Shown: positions 1 through 8,300, numbered from the stretch's first letter. The stretch: 15,943 bases of DNA from Candidatus Thorarchaeota archaeon MP11T_1 (GCA_002825515.1 PJET01000048.1:1-15943), one strand, 5' to 3'. Notes: a model not told the origin generated them from the sequence alone. Program-made: numbers and translations.

Positions 1-2185
1 ATTCAACGTCAACTCTATCACCATTTCTGAGTCCTAACTCATCCGCTTTCTGAGGGTGCATTCTAAGAAATGCTCGATATTTTCCTGCTTCTTTTTTTGA
101 AGGCATTTTGATTGGTTCAGTTACAACATCATATGGGCATACGTCTATAGCACATTCACGACAACCAATACATTTCATGGGTTCCCATACAGGAACCAGA
201 AGACCTGTAATTTCGGGAGGTATATGCAGTTTTTCATCAGATACTCGTAATGCTAGTCTGTTTACTAGCTCTCCCAACTTCTTTCTGAGCTTTGCTTGTT
301 CTTGTGGTGCACCATCCACATCTCGCTGGATGATGTTTGTTGTAGGTTGAGTCATAGTAATAGCTTCATCAGGACATTCTTCTACACATTTTTTGCACGT
401 TGTGCAATGCGCATAGCTCTTTACATTACCTCCAACCTCAACTGTGGTGTATTGTGAATGTAAACGCTCTCGAAGGCGACCTGTTATCATGATCAAAGGA
501 AATTCACGAAAAATCTCTGGAGTTGCCATTGGACTTTCCCATGGCTCTTGATGAAATGGAAGTGGATCAAAGCCCTGTTCTTCTAATTCGGTAGAGTAAA
601 GCTGTATCCGTCCTGTTCGAGTCGAGAATTTACGATCTTTAAACGGAATAGCTGGACTTCTAGTTCTGATACCTTCAGGTTTCTCAATTAACATCTCCAA
701 CGTGATATCTCTGCAATCCTTGCTCTCAAGTGCAAGTCTTATTGCGTCTAGTTCAGTCAGTTGAAAGTATTCACCAATGCCAACTCTCTCAGCTATCTCC
801 CTCCAAATATCTAGTTCACTCTTGACCTCACCTAAAGGCTCTACAAGTTTTGGTGCATATTGCACAATTCTATGAAGTTCTGAGTGAACCAGATTGTGAT
901 GTTCAAAGATGAACGTGGCTGGAAGGGCAATATCACAAAGTCTTGCAGTATCGGTCATCTCAAGATCAATACATACCTTGAATGGAATTCTATCTATCGC
1001 GGCTTTCACCTTATTCGTATTTGGCCACTGAGTTATTGGGCTTGCCGCTTGGGTGATAAAGACCTTCAGTGGGCTTTCATCATGGCTCAGAACAAAATCT
1101 GGGATATACGTACCTGAAGAGACCACTGGTTTAACAGAAGCGTCAAGTAAGTCAGCAAGAGTTACTGCTGCGCTATTGAATGGACTGTTGTCCGATGATA
1201 AATACTGGAAACCTCCTCCTGAAACCCCAATATACCCGCATATAGCCAGAAGACTATGTACTGCTCTTGCTGCCCAAGTCCCGTTTGTATAGTGATTCAT
1301 CCCAGCAGGTGCAGTTGTTATCAATGCGGGTCCGTTCTTGGCGAAAATTGTTGCTAATTCTCGTATTGTACTCTCACTCACCCATGTGATTTCACTAACT
1401 CTCTTTGTATCATATTCTAAAACACGATGCTTATACTCCTCAAATCCATGGACATAATTCTCAACGAAATCACGATTGTAAAGATTTCTAGAGATAATTT
1501 CGTTAGCTATACCAAGGGCTAGAGCTCCATCAGTACCTGGTCTGATTGTAGTATATAGATCCGCTATTTTAGCATAGGGTGTTTTTCTCGGATCTATAAC
1601 CACCAACTTCGCGCCGTTGTCAATTGCCTCCTGTATTACTCTCCTACAGTGGATGCTTGATTCGATTTTGTTGGTCCCCCAAATTACTATACACTTCGAA
1701 TTTGCCCAATCCTGCAGCTCATGCGGTGGGAATGGTCCTACATTGAATCGGGCTCCTTCATACGCACCTTCAAAACAAATCTCGACTATTCCTGGAATCA
1801 TTCTACAGCCAAAAGCATTTGAAAACCGTGCAGCATATCGAGGAGCCATTCCATCATTACCAGAACCTGAGTAAATACCAACACTCTGAGGTCCGTATTG
1901 GTCTTTTGCATCTTTCATTCGTTGGGCAATTTCATCAAAAGCCTCATCCCACGAAATTCTGATGAATGTTCCATCAGCTTGTTTTCTCTGGGGATAGAGT
2001 AATCTATCATCGCTATACATTCTCAAAACATGCCCATATCCCTTTGGACAACACCTTCCCAGAGTATAAGGATGATCTGGATCGCCCTCTATCCTTATTA
2101 TCCTGCTATCCTCAATATGGACTATATATGCGCAAATGTCCGGGCAATTCAACGCACAAGCTGAATGATGCTTTTCTGCTACCAT
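1..2185 (-). CDS. Molybdopterin (Mo/W-bisPGD) oxidoreductase with inserted two-cluster ferredoxin segment, C-terminus cut by window edge
   Basis: This is an uninterrupted minus-strand frame of 728 codons that runs off position 1, so the C-terminus is missing. The N-terminus has the 4Fe-4S site of the family: C10-x3-C14-x3-C18 and C46, with K48-G49 after it (C-P-K-G). The 'GDPDHP' and 'SWDEAFDEI' motifs typical of the formate dehydrogenase/polysulfide reductase/acetylene hydratase superfamily follow. C137 in 'EICFEG' lies where the Mo/W-ligating Cys usually sits. 'WGTN', 'VIDPRKT', 'RPGTDGALALGIANEI' and 'DLEMTDTARLCDIALPA' are typical pterin-contact segments. The C-terminal pterin-binding domain starts at 'LIMITGR' (about 564-570) and resumes at 'HPQKADELGLRNGD' (about 709-722). 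Between these lies a cysteine-rich insert, listed separately. ATG 2185 is the only good start before an in-frame upstream TGA. No Shine-Dalgarno precedes it. The substrate is unknown; no partner subunit is visible in the window. Confidence 0.9.
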   Translation of the reverse strand, partial: MVAEKHHSACALNCPDICAYIVHIEDSRIIRIEGDPDHPYTLGRCCPKGYGHVLRMYSDDRLLYPQRKQADGTFIRISWDEAFDEIAQRMKDAKDQYGPQSVGIYSGSGNDGMAPRYAARFSNAFGCRMIPGIVEICFEGAYEGARFNVGPFPPHELQDWANSKCIVIWGTNKIESSIHCRRVIQEAIDNGAKLVVIDPRKTPYAKIADLYTTIRPGTDGALALGIANEIISRNLYNRDFVENYVHGFEEYKHRVLEYDTKRVSEITWVSESTIRELATIFAKNGPALITTAPAGMNHYTNGTWAARAVHSLLAICGYIGVSGGGFQYLSSDNSPFNSAAVTLADLLDASVKPVVSSGTYIPDFVLSHDESPLKVFITQAASPITQWPNTNKVKAAIDRIPFKVCIDLEMTDTARLCDIALPATFIFEHHNLVHSELHRIVQYAPKLVEPLGEVKSELDIWREIAERVGIGEYFQLTELDAIRLALESKDCRDITLEMLIEKPEGIRTRSPAIPFKDRKFSTRTGRIQLYSTELEEQGFDPLPFHQEPWESPMATPEIFREFPLIMITGRLRERLHSQYTTVEVGGNVKSYAHCTTCKKCVEECPDEAITMTQPTTNIIQRDVDGAPQEQAKLRKKLGELVNRLALRVSDEKLHIPPEITGLLVPVWEPMKCIGCRECAIDVCPYDVVTEPIKMPSKKEAGKYRAFLRMHPQKADELGLRNGDRVDVE
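83..430 (-). other. Ferredoxin-like two-cluster insert within the pterin-binding domain of the oxidoreductase
   Basis: This segment covers about residues 586-701 of the oxidoreductase. It holds C594-x2-C597-x2-C600-x3-C604-P, then a roughly 67-residue basic/acidic linker with a helical look ('KLRKKLGELVNRLALRV'), then C672-x2-C675-x2-C678-x4-C683-P. The flanks are continuous parts of one MopB C-terminal domain, so the segment is an insertion and not a terminal fusion. The two motifs resemble a bacterial-type 2[4Fe-4S] ferredoxin split by the linker. By inference it gives the enzyme its own electron wire from the active site to an external partner. The x4 spacing before the last Cys of the second motif is unusual. 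Confidence 0.8.
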
Positions 2186-2205
2186 TAGTCGACTAATCGC
2201 GATTA
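2184..2205. promoter_or_regulatory. Two overlapping perfect palindromes at the oxidoreductase start codon
   Basis: ATTAGTCGACTAAT (2184-2197) is a perfect 14-bp palindrome. TAATCGCGATTA (2194-2205) is a perfect 12-bp palindrome that shares the TAAT block with it. The first covers the ATG of the minus-strand oxidoreductase. The arrangement ATTA-6-TAAT-4-ATTA suggests a binding site for one or more dimeric regulators. It could also form a short hairpin in the leader that affects translation. No regulator can be assigned from the sequence. Confidence 0.4.
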
Positions 2206-2249
2206 CCTGTCATTAACATTTCTGATTCTTACTACGTAACACTTATTAA

Positions 2250-2291
2250 TATTCTACTGGTATAATATAACTATTCTACTGGTATAATATA
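2250..2291 (+). promoter_or_regulatory. Tandem 18-bp dyad operator and TATA element before the PadR gene
   Basis: A 20-bp sequence occurs twice, exactly, at 2250-2269 and 2272-2291, with a period of 22 bp (about two helix turns). Each copy contains the dyad TATTcTAC-tg-GTAtAATA, in which seven of eight base pairs are symmetric around a two-base centre. Each copy ends in TATAATATA, a good archaeal TATA-like element. The upstream TATA (2261-2269) is about 26-30 bp from the GTG at 2297, which fits a leaderless or nearly leaderless transcript. The second dyad would then lie between the TATA box and the transcription start. This is the geometry expected for autorepression by the adjacent PadR protein (inference). 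Confidence 0.6.
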
Positions 2292-2296
2292 TTGAT

Positions 2297-2971
2297 GTGA
2301 AAGGAATGTCGAGGGAAGCTTTGCAATTGAAAGAATTTCTCCCTTCTACCTATCTTGCAGTGTTGTCAATTCTTGGTGGAGGTGCCGAGTATGGTTACGA
2401 GGTCAACAACATCATTGAACAATATGGCTACAGAGAATGGGTTGAGCTAAAGTTTTCTTCAGTCTACAAGGCACTATCAGAACTAGAAAAACGTGGTCTA
2501 ATAGTGGGAAAAAAGAAAGATACTGAAAAGAAGACTTCAAAGAAGACCTATCGATTGACCAGTAAGGGTCGATCTACTCTTCAGCGGCAAATCAAGATGT
2601 GTCTGAGTAATCCTCCACGACCAAAAACGTTGTTTGACTTGGGAGTTTCAGCTATGAGCCTCATTACTCAAAAAGAGGCGTTAGATGCTCTAAAGACCTA
2701 CAAAGAAAATCTTGAACATGGTCTACATTTTTTGGAGTCGAATGTTCAAAACTTGGATAACTTGGAAAGATTGAGACGTGAAGCTCCTGGAAGCATGGTG
2801 GGCTTGATCACTGTAGAAGAGTACGAAAATACAGAAAACATTGGTGCTGTCAGGGCTCTGTTTGACCGTCCAGCAATGTCAATCCGTTGCCAGATTGCTT
2901 GGCTTGAATCATTTATCAAACAAATAGAACGCGAGGAAGGCTTCTCTTTCACTGATACTAGTAAGAGGTGA
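2297..2971 (+). CDS. PadR-family winged-helix transcriptional regulator
   Basis: The product is 224 residues if the GTG at 2297 is used; an ATG at 2306 (codon 4) is an equally possible start. The N-terminal winged helix is typical of PadR: 'STYLAVLSILGGGAEYGYEV' (helix 1 and the YGYE motif), then 'FSSVYKALSELEKRGLI' (recognition helix, about residues 52-69). A Lys-rich wing 'KKKDTEKKTSKKTYRLTSKGR' follows. The C-terminal part, from about 110, is a long helical region with 'ALDALKTYKENLEHGLHFLE' and 'IRCQIAWLESFIKQIERE', as expected for the PadR dimerisation helices. It is somewhat longer than the common 180-residue forms. PadR proteins are usually repressors relieved by a small ligand. The gene heads an operon with the BtrH-like gene and follows a tandem dyad that is probably its own operator. 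The inducer is unknown. Confidence 0.88.
   Translation: MKGMSREALQLKEFLPSTYLAVLSILGGGAEYGYEVNNIIEQYGYREWVELKFSSVYKALSELEKRGLIVGKKKDTEKKTSKKTYRLTSKGRSTLQRQIKMCLSNPPRPKTLFDLGVSAMSLITQKEALDALKTYKENLEHGLHFLESNVQNLDNLERLRREAPGSMVGLITVEEYENTENIGAVRALFDRPAMSIRCQIAWLESFIKQIEREEGFSFTDTSKR
2965..2971 (+). promoter_or_regulatory. Ribosome binding site for the BtrH-like gene, overlapping the PadR stop
   Basis: GAGGTGA includes the TGA stop of the PadR gene and lies 7 nt before the TTG at 2979. It supports the TTG start and indicates translational coupling of the two genes. Confidence 0.6.
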
Positions 2972-2978
2972 AAATAAG

Positions 2979-4148
2979 TTGGATACGAAAATAGTGTTAG
3001 ACTTTGAACATCTGCCAGGCGGAAAAAATTGCATGACTAGCTGTCTGTGGAAGCTTCTCCATTATTTGGGATATGATATTTCTGAGGAGATGTTGGTAGG
3101 AATTGCTTCAGGTTTAGGATTCATCTACTGGAAAATGAAGCAAATGCCAACTCCTTTTGTTGGTGGGATGAATGGAGGACGTTTTCCAACAATTCTAGGA
3201 TTGGCAGTCGATAGACTAGGAGGTGAATGGAAGGTATTGAAGTCATCTTCGATGAAACGAGCTCATAAACACCTTCTTGAAACTCTGGAGATGAATCAAC
3301 CTGCTCTAATTTGTGCAGACATAGGTTTTCTTGACTATCTCTCGCTTGGTGGAGACGATCACTTTGGAATGCACACAATACTTGTTTATGGAATAGATGA
3401 ACTAGATGATAAAGCACAGATCTCTGACCGATTTGCTACTCCAATCACAATTCCTCTATCACGCCTTCAGATTGCCCGAGCTTCGAAGTATCATCCCTTT
3501 CCAGCAGAGAACAAACTCATGCAGGTATTCATGCCTGAAGAATTGATTCCACTAGAAGAGATTATCCCTACTGCAATTAAAGAAAATGCTGATTTCATGC
3601 TTAATCCACCAATTTCTAATTTAGGGACAAAAGGTATTCTAAAGTGGAAGGATGAATTTCCCAAATATCCCAAGATTCTACCAGACAATCTCACAATAGT
3701 GCAAGCTTTGATTGAACACTTTGTATACATTGAAGTAGGTGGAAGTGGTGGTTCTTTCTTTCGCAGGGTATACTCTCAGTTCCTGAAAGAAGCGTCTAAA
3801 GTAATGCAAGACTCTGAGTTACGGAAGATTTCTCGTCTCTATGATGACATTTGCGATGTCTGGTCTAAATTAGCGATACAGCTCACTCCTAATGAGATGC
3901 CAAGTCTTAGTAGATTGAGAGAAATCTATCTTCAAAATAATCATGACATGGAGCAAAATGGCATGAACGCTTTAGAAACAGTCAAGGAACGTTTGACTGA
4001 TGTACCCTCATTAATCACCAAAGCTTGTGATGAGGTGGAGGATTTCATCCGAATAATAGCAGGCGTGGAAGAGCTCCTTGATGAGCTCTATCAAAAGGAA
4101 ACTAGTGCTATGGAAAGACTAGCTACTTGGACTAATTCATATATGTGA
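2979..4148 (+). CDS. BtrH_N / DUF4872 domain protein, putative papain-like acyltransferase
   Basis: This is a 389-residue soluble protein starting at TTG, seven bases after the PadR stop region and with a clear Shine-Dalgarno. Residues 8-36 ('FEHLPGGKNCMTSCLWKLL..GYDISE') and 'ASGLGFIYW' match the butirosin-biosynthesis BtrH N-terminal domain. 'HFGMHTILVYGIDE' (128-141) and 'SDR' (149-151) complete the likely catalytic set: C18, H132 and D150. The C-terminal part has DUF4872 hallmarks: 'GTKGILKWKDEFPKYP' and 'IEVGGSGGSFFRRVYSQFLKEA', followed by helices to the end. BtrH itself transfers an acyl group from an acyl carrier protein to an aminoglycoside. Here the substrate and acyl donor are unknown, and no carrier protein, glycosyltransferase or antibiotic pathway lies nearby. 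The family is clear; the acyltransferase activity is inferred from family membership. Peptidase or amidase activity is an alternative. Confidence 0.82.
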   Translation: MDTKIVLDFEHLPGGKNCMTSCLWKLLHYLGYDISEEMLVGIASGLGFIYWKMKQMPTPFVGGMNGGRFPTILGLAVDRLGGEWKVLKSSSMKRAHKHLLETLEMNQPALICADIGFLDYLSLGGDDHFGMHTILVYGIDELDDKAQISDRFATPITIPLSRLQIARASKYHPFPAENKLMQVFMPEELIPLEEIIPTAIKENADFMLNPPISNLGTKGILKWKDEFPKYPKILPDNLTIVQALIEHFVYIEVGGSGGSFFRRVYSQFLKEASKVMQDSELRKISRLYDDICDVWSKLAIQLTPNEMPSLSRLREIYLQNNHDMEQNGMNALETVKERLTDVPSLITKACDEVEDFIRIIAGVEELLDELYQKETSAMERLATWTNSYM

Positions 4149-4210
4149 TGAATTTCCAATAATGGAAAGCCTAATCATTTAGGATAGTTTGAATTGTAAA
4201 CGGTGGTATC

Positions 4211-4801
4211 TTGTCAAAAAGAATCTACACAGGTGCTGGTGATAAGGGACAAACAGGTCTCCGATCAGGAGAAAGGATCAATAAAGATGATGTCCGAGTT
4301 GAGGCATATGGAACTGTAGATGAACTAAACTCATTTCTCGGTATTGCCAAAAGACATTCTTCGGAGAAAATAAGTGATTACATTCAAGATATCCAGCAGT
4401 TATTATTTTACATCAATGCAGAACTCGCATTTAATCCTGATTCATCTACAAATCCTACTAGCTCTAATAACCATCTTAGAAAAGTTGAACCTGAAGATGT
4501 AAAAAGCGTTGAAAACCTAGCTGATCAACTTTCTGAAGAACTGCCATTACTGAAGAACTTCGTCATTCCAGGTGGAACAGATGCATCTGCCTTCTTGCAT
4601 ATTTGTCGTACTGTCTGTCGACGGGCTGAAAGACGAGTGCTTTCCCTATCAAAATCATCTCAGGTAAATCCTAATCTTCTCAAATACTTGAATAGACTTT
4701 CAGACCTTCTATTTGTCTTCTCAAGGTATGAGAATATTGTATATGGAGATGGTGATATTCTAATATCAAAGGATGGAACAGAAATTCAAAAGAAAGGCTA
4801 G
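4211..4801 (+). CDS. pduO: PduO-type cob(I)alamin adenosyltransferase
   Basis: The 196-residue product makes adenosylcobalamin from cob(I)alamin and ATP in the cytoplasm. The ATP-binding N-terminal loop 'YTGAGDKGQTGL' (6-17), 'VEAYGTVDELNSFLG', 'FVIPGG', the signature 'RTVCRRAERRV' (133-143) and 'LNRLSDLLFVFSRYEN' are all characteristic of the trimeric PduO/MMAB family. The length is normal. It starts at TTG, with GGTGG (4202-4206) just upstream. The insert-like stretch 'NPDSSTNPTSSNNHLRK' falls in a loop that is variable in the family. A 62-bp gap separates it from the BtrH-like gene, so it may be a separate unit. No B12-dependent mutase, diol dehydratase or corrinoid protein occurs in the window, so its client enzyme is elsewhere. 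Confidence 0.93.
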   Translation: MSKRIYTGAGDKGQTGLRSGERINKDDVRVEAYGTVDELNSFLGIAKRHSSEKISDYIQDIQQLLFYINAELAFNPDSSTNPTSSNNHLRKVEPEDVKSVENLADQLSEELPLLKNFVIPGGTDASAFLHICRTVCRRAERRVLSLSKSSQVNPNLLKYLNRLSDLLFVFSRYENIVYGDGDILISKDGTEIQKKG

Positions 4802-4815
4802 AAATGAAGATTTCT
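4800..4815 (+). terminator. Weak hairpin at the adenosyltransferase stop
   Basis: AGAAAT-GAAG-ATTTCT forms a 6-bp A/T-rich stem with a 4-nt loop, starting within the stop codon and followed by TTGATTT. It lies in the 33-bp gap between two convergent genes. The stem is weak and a function in termination is only possible. Confidence 0.25.
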
Positions 4816-4834
4816 TTGATTTGGCTAAGGACTG

Positions 4835-5089
4835 CTACTCTACAAGATAGACTATGTCTTTCTCTCGAACTCGGTCTGGAACTTTGATTGCAATTTCTTG
4901 ACCTGCTATTCCAGATTCGATATCATTTCTGTCCATTTGCATTGATCTAACCATCATCTCGAAGCTAGTTGTTGCACCCTCAATGCTGATTTTATTACCG
5001 ACATTGAGTGTATCTTCAAGCATAATCGCAGCGACGCCAATCTTGTGGAAATATCGAGTGATGGTTCCTATTTGCTTCTTCTCTCCCAT
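4835..5089 (-). CDS. Small EF-Tu domain II-like protein (translation elongation factor-like)
   Basis: The product is about 84 residues and consists of a single beta-barrel resembling domain 2 of translational GTPases, without any GTPase domain. The motif order 'GTITRYFHKIGVAAIML', 'LNVGNKISIEGATTSFEMMVRSMQMDRNDIE' and 'GQEIAIKVPDRVREKDIVYLV' matches the stand-alone barrel proteins of archaea and bacteria that also resemble the C-terminal barrel of U32 peptidases. I prefer the ATG at 5089 because it has AGGTG eight bases upstream and because relatives begin close to the 'KKIG' strand. The ATG at 5125 would add 12 residues without a ribosome binding site. The gene is convergent with the adenosyltransferase. 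The cellular role is unknown; U32-linked tRNA or rRNA modification has been suggested for relatives, but no U32 gene is visible here. Confidence 0.78.
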   Translation of the reverse strand: MGEKKQIGTITRYFHKIGVAAIMLEDTLNVGNKISIEGATTSFEMMVRSMQMDRNDIESGIAGQEIAIKVPDRVREKDIVYLVE

Positions 5090-5097
5090 AGTAGATA

Positions 5098-5102
5098 CAC
5101 CT
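5098..5102 (-). promoter_or_regulatory. Ribosome binding site supporting the 5089 start
   Basis: On the minus strand AGGTG is followed by eight bases and then ATG (5089). The alternative ATG at 5125 has no such element. This decides between the two starts of the EF-Tu-like gene. Confidence 0.5.
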
Positions 5103-5206
5103 ATGTTTTTCAATGAACCAATCATTCAGAAAAGTTCTTCGTCTCTATCTTCGTCATCAGTGTTTCTGAATTGAATCATGTCACAAATTGTTGATTGTAA
5201 TTTCTA

Positions 5207-5213
5207 CTTTTAA
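5207..5213 (-). promoter_or_regulatory. Possible TATA element for the EF-Tu-like gene
   Basis: The minus strand reads TTAAAAG within an AT-rich stretch of the 5126-5306 gap. A start of transcription about 25 bases downstream would give a leader of roughly 95 bases before ATG 5089. This is suggested by composition only. Confidence 0.22.
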
Positions 5214-5261
5214 CTCGTAATTATGAACTTCTCTGATTTTAGAGTTATCACTGATTTATGC

Positions 5262-5299
5262 TGACCTCTACTTTTGGAGTTGACCTTTCGTTTGGACTC
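5262..5299. repeat. Imperfect tandem 19-bp direct repeat in the intergenic gap
   Basis: Two adjacent units share TGACCT, a 4-5 base spacer, TTTGGA and a following T (5262-5280 and 5281-5299). They lie between the stop of the giant gene and the next minus-strand gene. They could be a regulatory site for the downstream gene or part of a 3' end; the match is imperfect. Confidence 0.35.
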
Positions 5300-5306
5300 T
5301 AGCTAT

Positions 5307-8300
5307 CTACTCCACTTCCTCCTCTTTTCTGAGCCGCTTAACCACCTTTGAATGTGGAATAGAAAGAAGCAGAAGTTGGAAGCATGCAATTCCAACAAGA
5401 AAAGTGAAATCAAATGGGAGATATGCCGCATTAGCTTGAAAGGGCGGAGTAGAGGGTGGTACCGGTGGGGCAACAATGTCATGTGCAACAACATAGATCC
5501 AATCATTACCATAGCAGAGCACATCGCGACCTGTTCCGCTATAGATGCTGCCAACTCTTGGGTCTCTATTACTCGAGAGGTCATCGCTCCAGTAATGCCA
5601 CATTAGTCGGGCAGTGGACCCATCGACGACATTGATGTACTCCTTGTTAGTCAGTACTAAATCAGTCCATCCATCTGCATTCATATCTTCAAGTACAATT
5701 CGTGTGTCTTTTCCTCCCATCACCAATGGAGCATTGTATCTCCAAACCTCTGTTCCAATCCAGCTATAGGCAATTACACCCTCTCGCTCGAGATTGACTA
5801 CAACTTCATCCACATTGTCATTGTTGTAGATATCGCCAGCGAAGAATTCTCTCACCATGCCAGTAGCAAAGTTGAGTGTAATACTACCGCCTCCAACAAA
5901 TTCGAACATATGTATGTCAGATCCTGAATCCATGACAGCTAGATCTGCTGAACCATCTCCATTGAAATCGCCAGCTGCAAGACCATAGGTTGATGATGGT
6001 GAAGCAGTGGTGAAGAGTGCCCCATTTCCACCATTGTAAATCCGTGCATTGAAGAGCGAAGCACCCATCGCTATATCTGCTGTTGCACCACCCCTAAAGT
6101 TACCAACTACCATGCGATATGAACTTGCAGTAGATGTGAACAAATCTGACTTGGTGTTGTAAAGGGCATTACCCGCCTCATCGTACCATTCTATGTATAC
6201 TTCACTGCCACCTGACACCTGTCTAATCAAGACAGCAATTTCCTCGAAATCATTGCCAGCTGCACTACTGAAATCTGCAACCCGGATTCCTTCGATTTCG
6301 TGTGTGTCTAGTGTTTTCATCTGGAGTATGACTTGACCATCTAGACCATCTAGAACATAGAGTTCACGTAGACCGGACCATACTGCGATGTCTTTGACGA
6401 CCCAATTGCTGATATAACCAATCTGGACATCATATATCTTAGACTCAAAGGTGATGTTCCATCGGACTTGCATTGTCACGCTATCAATGAGAGCAAGGTT
6501 ATACTTTCCATCTGTGTTCCGACCTGCTATTAGAATCTCGTCAATGGATGTTCCAAAAATGTCGTCCACCCAAACACCATAGACACCATTGACTCCTCTT
6601 TCCCAATAGATATCATGGTCATCATAAGCTGGAGGCTCAATGAGTTCAATTGGTTCAATGCCTGAAACAGCAATGAGTCGCTCATTCTGCATATCCCAAG
6701 CTATTAGAGAATCATAACCCTCGTCACTCAATCTTGCACCAATGACCTCTCCAAGGTCGCCACCAGTAAAATTGAACCATATTGGAATGCCATTCTTCCC
6801 ATCTATGGCAGCGACAATCCCTACATCATTGAGATATTCAGATGCGACAATAAAGATGTCAAGCGCTCCATTTCCGCTTGCATTTCCGAATCCTAAATCC
6901 CAAATGACATGGTTCTCAGTATCGAGATTGTAATGCCACTGAAGACTTTTAGATGCCACTTCCTCCAAGTATAGTCCCTGGTCCAATGTTAAAGTCAAAA
7001 TCTCAGTCGAGTTGTCTCCATCGAAATCATAGACGTAGAGATCATGGGGCCAGCCTATGTCAGTAGTAGAGTTGTAATAGATAGTACCTTCGACTACATC
7101 AAGAATGTGTACTTTCTGCCTCACAAATACAATGTCTTCAAAACCATCCTTATTGAAGTCATATGGAACAATTGCTGTATAGGGAGTTGCAGTTTCATCA
7201 GGACTCTTGTAGTAGATGGTTCCGTTCAAAGGATTCATGACAACGAGTGTTTCATTGAAAGTTACAAAGGCAAGTTGTTGCTCAGGAGCATCTGTGAAAT
7301 TCCCGATTAGTAGGGAGAAGATGTACGTTCCTCCAGTGGAATAGTTACTCAAGAGACCGCCAGTATAATTGAGAACATGAATGTGCCCAACTTCATCAGT
7401 GAACACAACCTCGGAAATGCCATCACCTGTTAAATCGCCCACAGCCACAGAGACTAGCGGGTTGCCAGCGTCCACGTAACTCCACTCAAGAGTTCCTGTT
7501 GTAACATCGAAGACATATAGGTTTGAGTCCTTCGATGTGCAAAATATCTCATCGATACCGTCGGAATCAAGATCACTCAGGATAACATTTGAGAATCCAT
7601 CGGTAGCATCATCAGCATTCTCCCAGATTTGACTTCCATACTCATCAATAGCTTCGATTATCCCCATTTCATAAGACGCGAGAATTATTTCCTCTCTTCC
7701 ATCTTGGTCCAAATCGTATGCTTGAAGTACATCAGGATAGATGAGACCATCGACTAATGGGTCTTGATCACCACTTGTTGGATAGGTCCATAGCTGCTTT
7801 GAATACCATAGATTGACTGGTCCTTCTGAGGGGTCGATATACTCGAAAATGTATACGTCACCTCGGCGGGATGACACACCGATATCTTCCCATCCATTAT
7901 TATTTGTATCATAGACACTGACGCCTGTTATTGGGTTGTCGAATGGGTCTGATAGCCAAGCCTCTTCATGGGTCATGAAATCAGTCCCGTTAGTAGAATG
8001 CTTCATCTCATAGACGGCAACTTGGTTTCCGAACCCAACAACCACTTCCCTTCGACCATCAGAATCAGTATCCCCAACATCGAGGTCGATAACATCTCGA
8101 AGATGGTTCATTGTCCAATCAGACTGTGGATTAATTCCATAAACAATGTCATGGACACATACCCAGAATCCCTTATCCGTTATCACCCCTGGTGGGAAGT
8201 AGTACTTGAAATTGAAGGTAGCTGTGTACATGAACCCAGCATCATCATTAGCTACAACACAGGGTGAGAATATTGAAAGCTGGTAAATTGGGAAGGGAGA

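Noticed and set aside
884..1874. Short plus-strand frames within the first 2 kb
   Set aside because: They are antisense to the well-supported oxidoreductase frame, which has family motifs throughout.
4153..4183. Two small inverted repeats (TTTCC-6-GGAAA and CCTAA-4-TTAGG) after the BtrH-like gene
   Set aside because: Each stem is only 5 bp and no T-run follows; chance is likely in AT-rich DNA.
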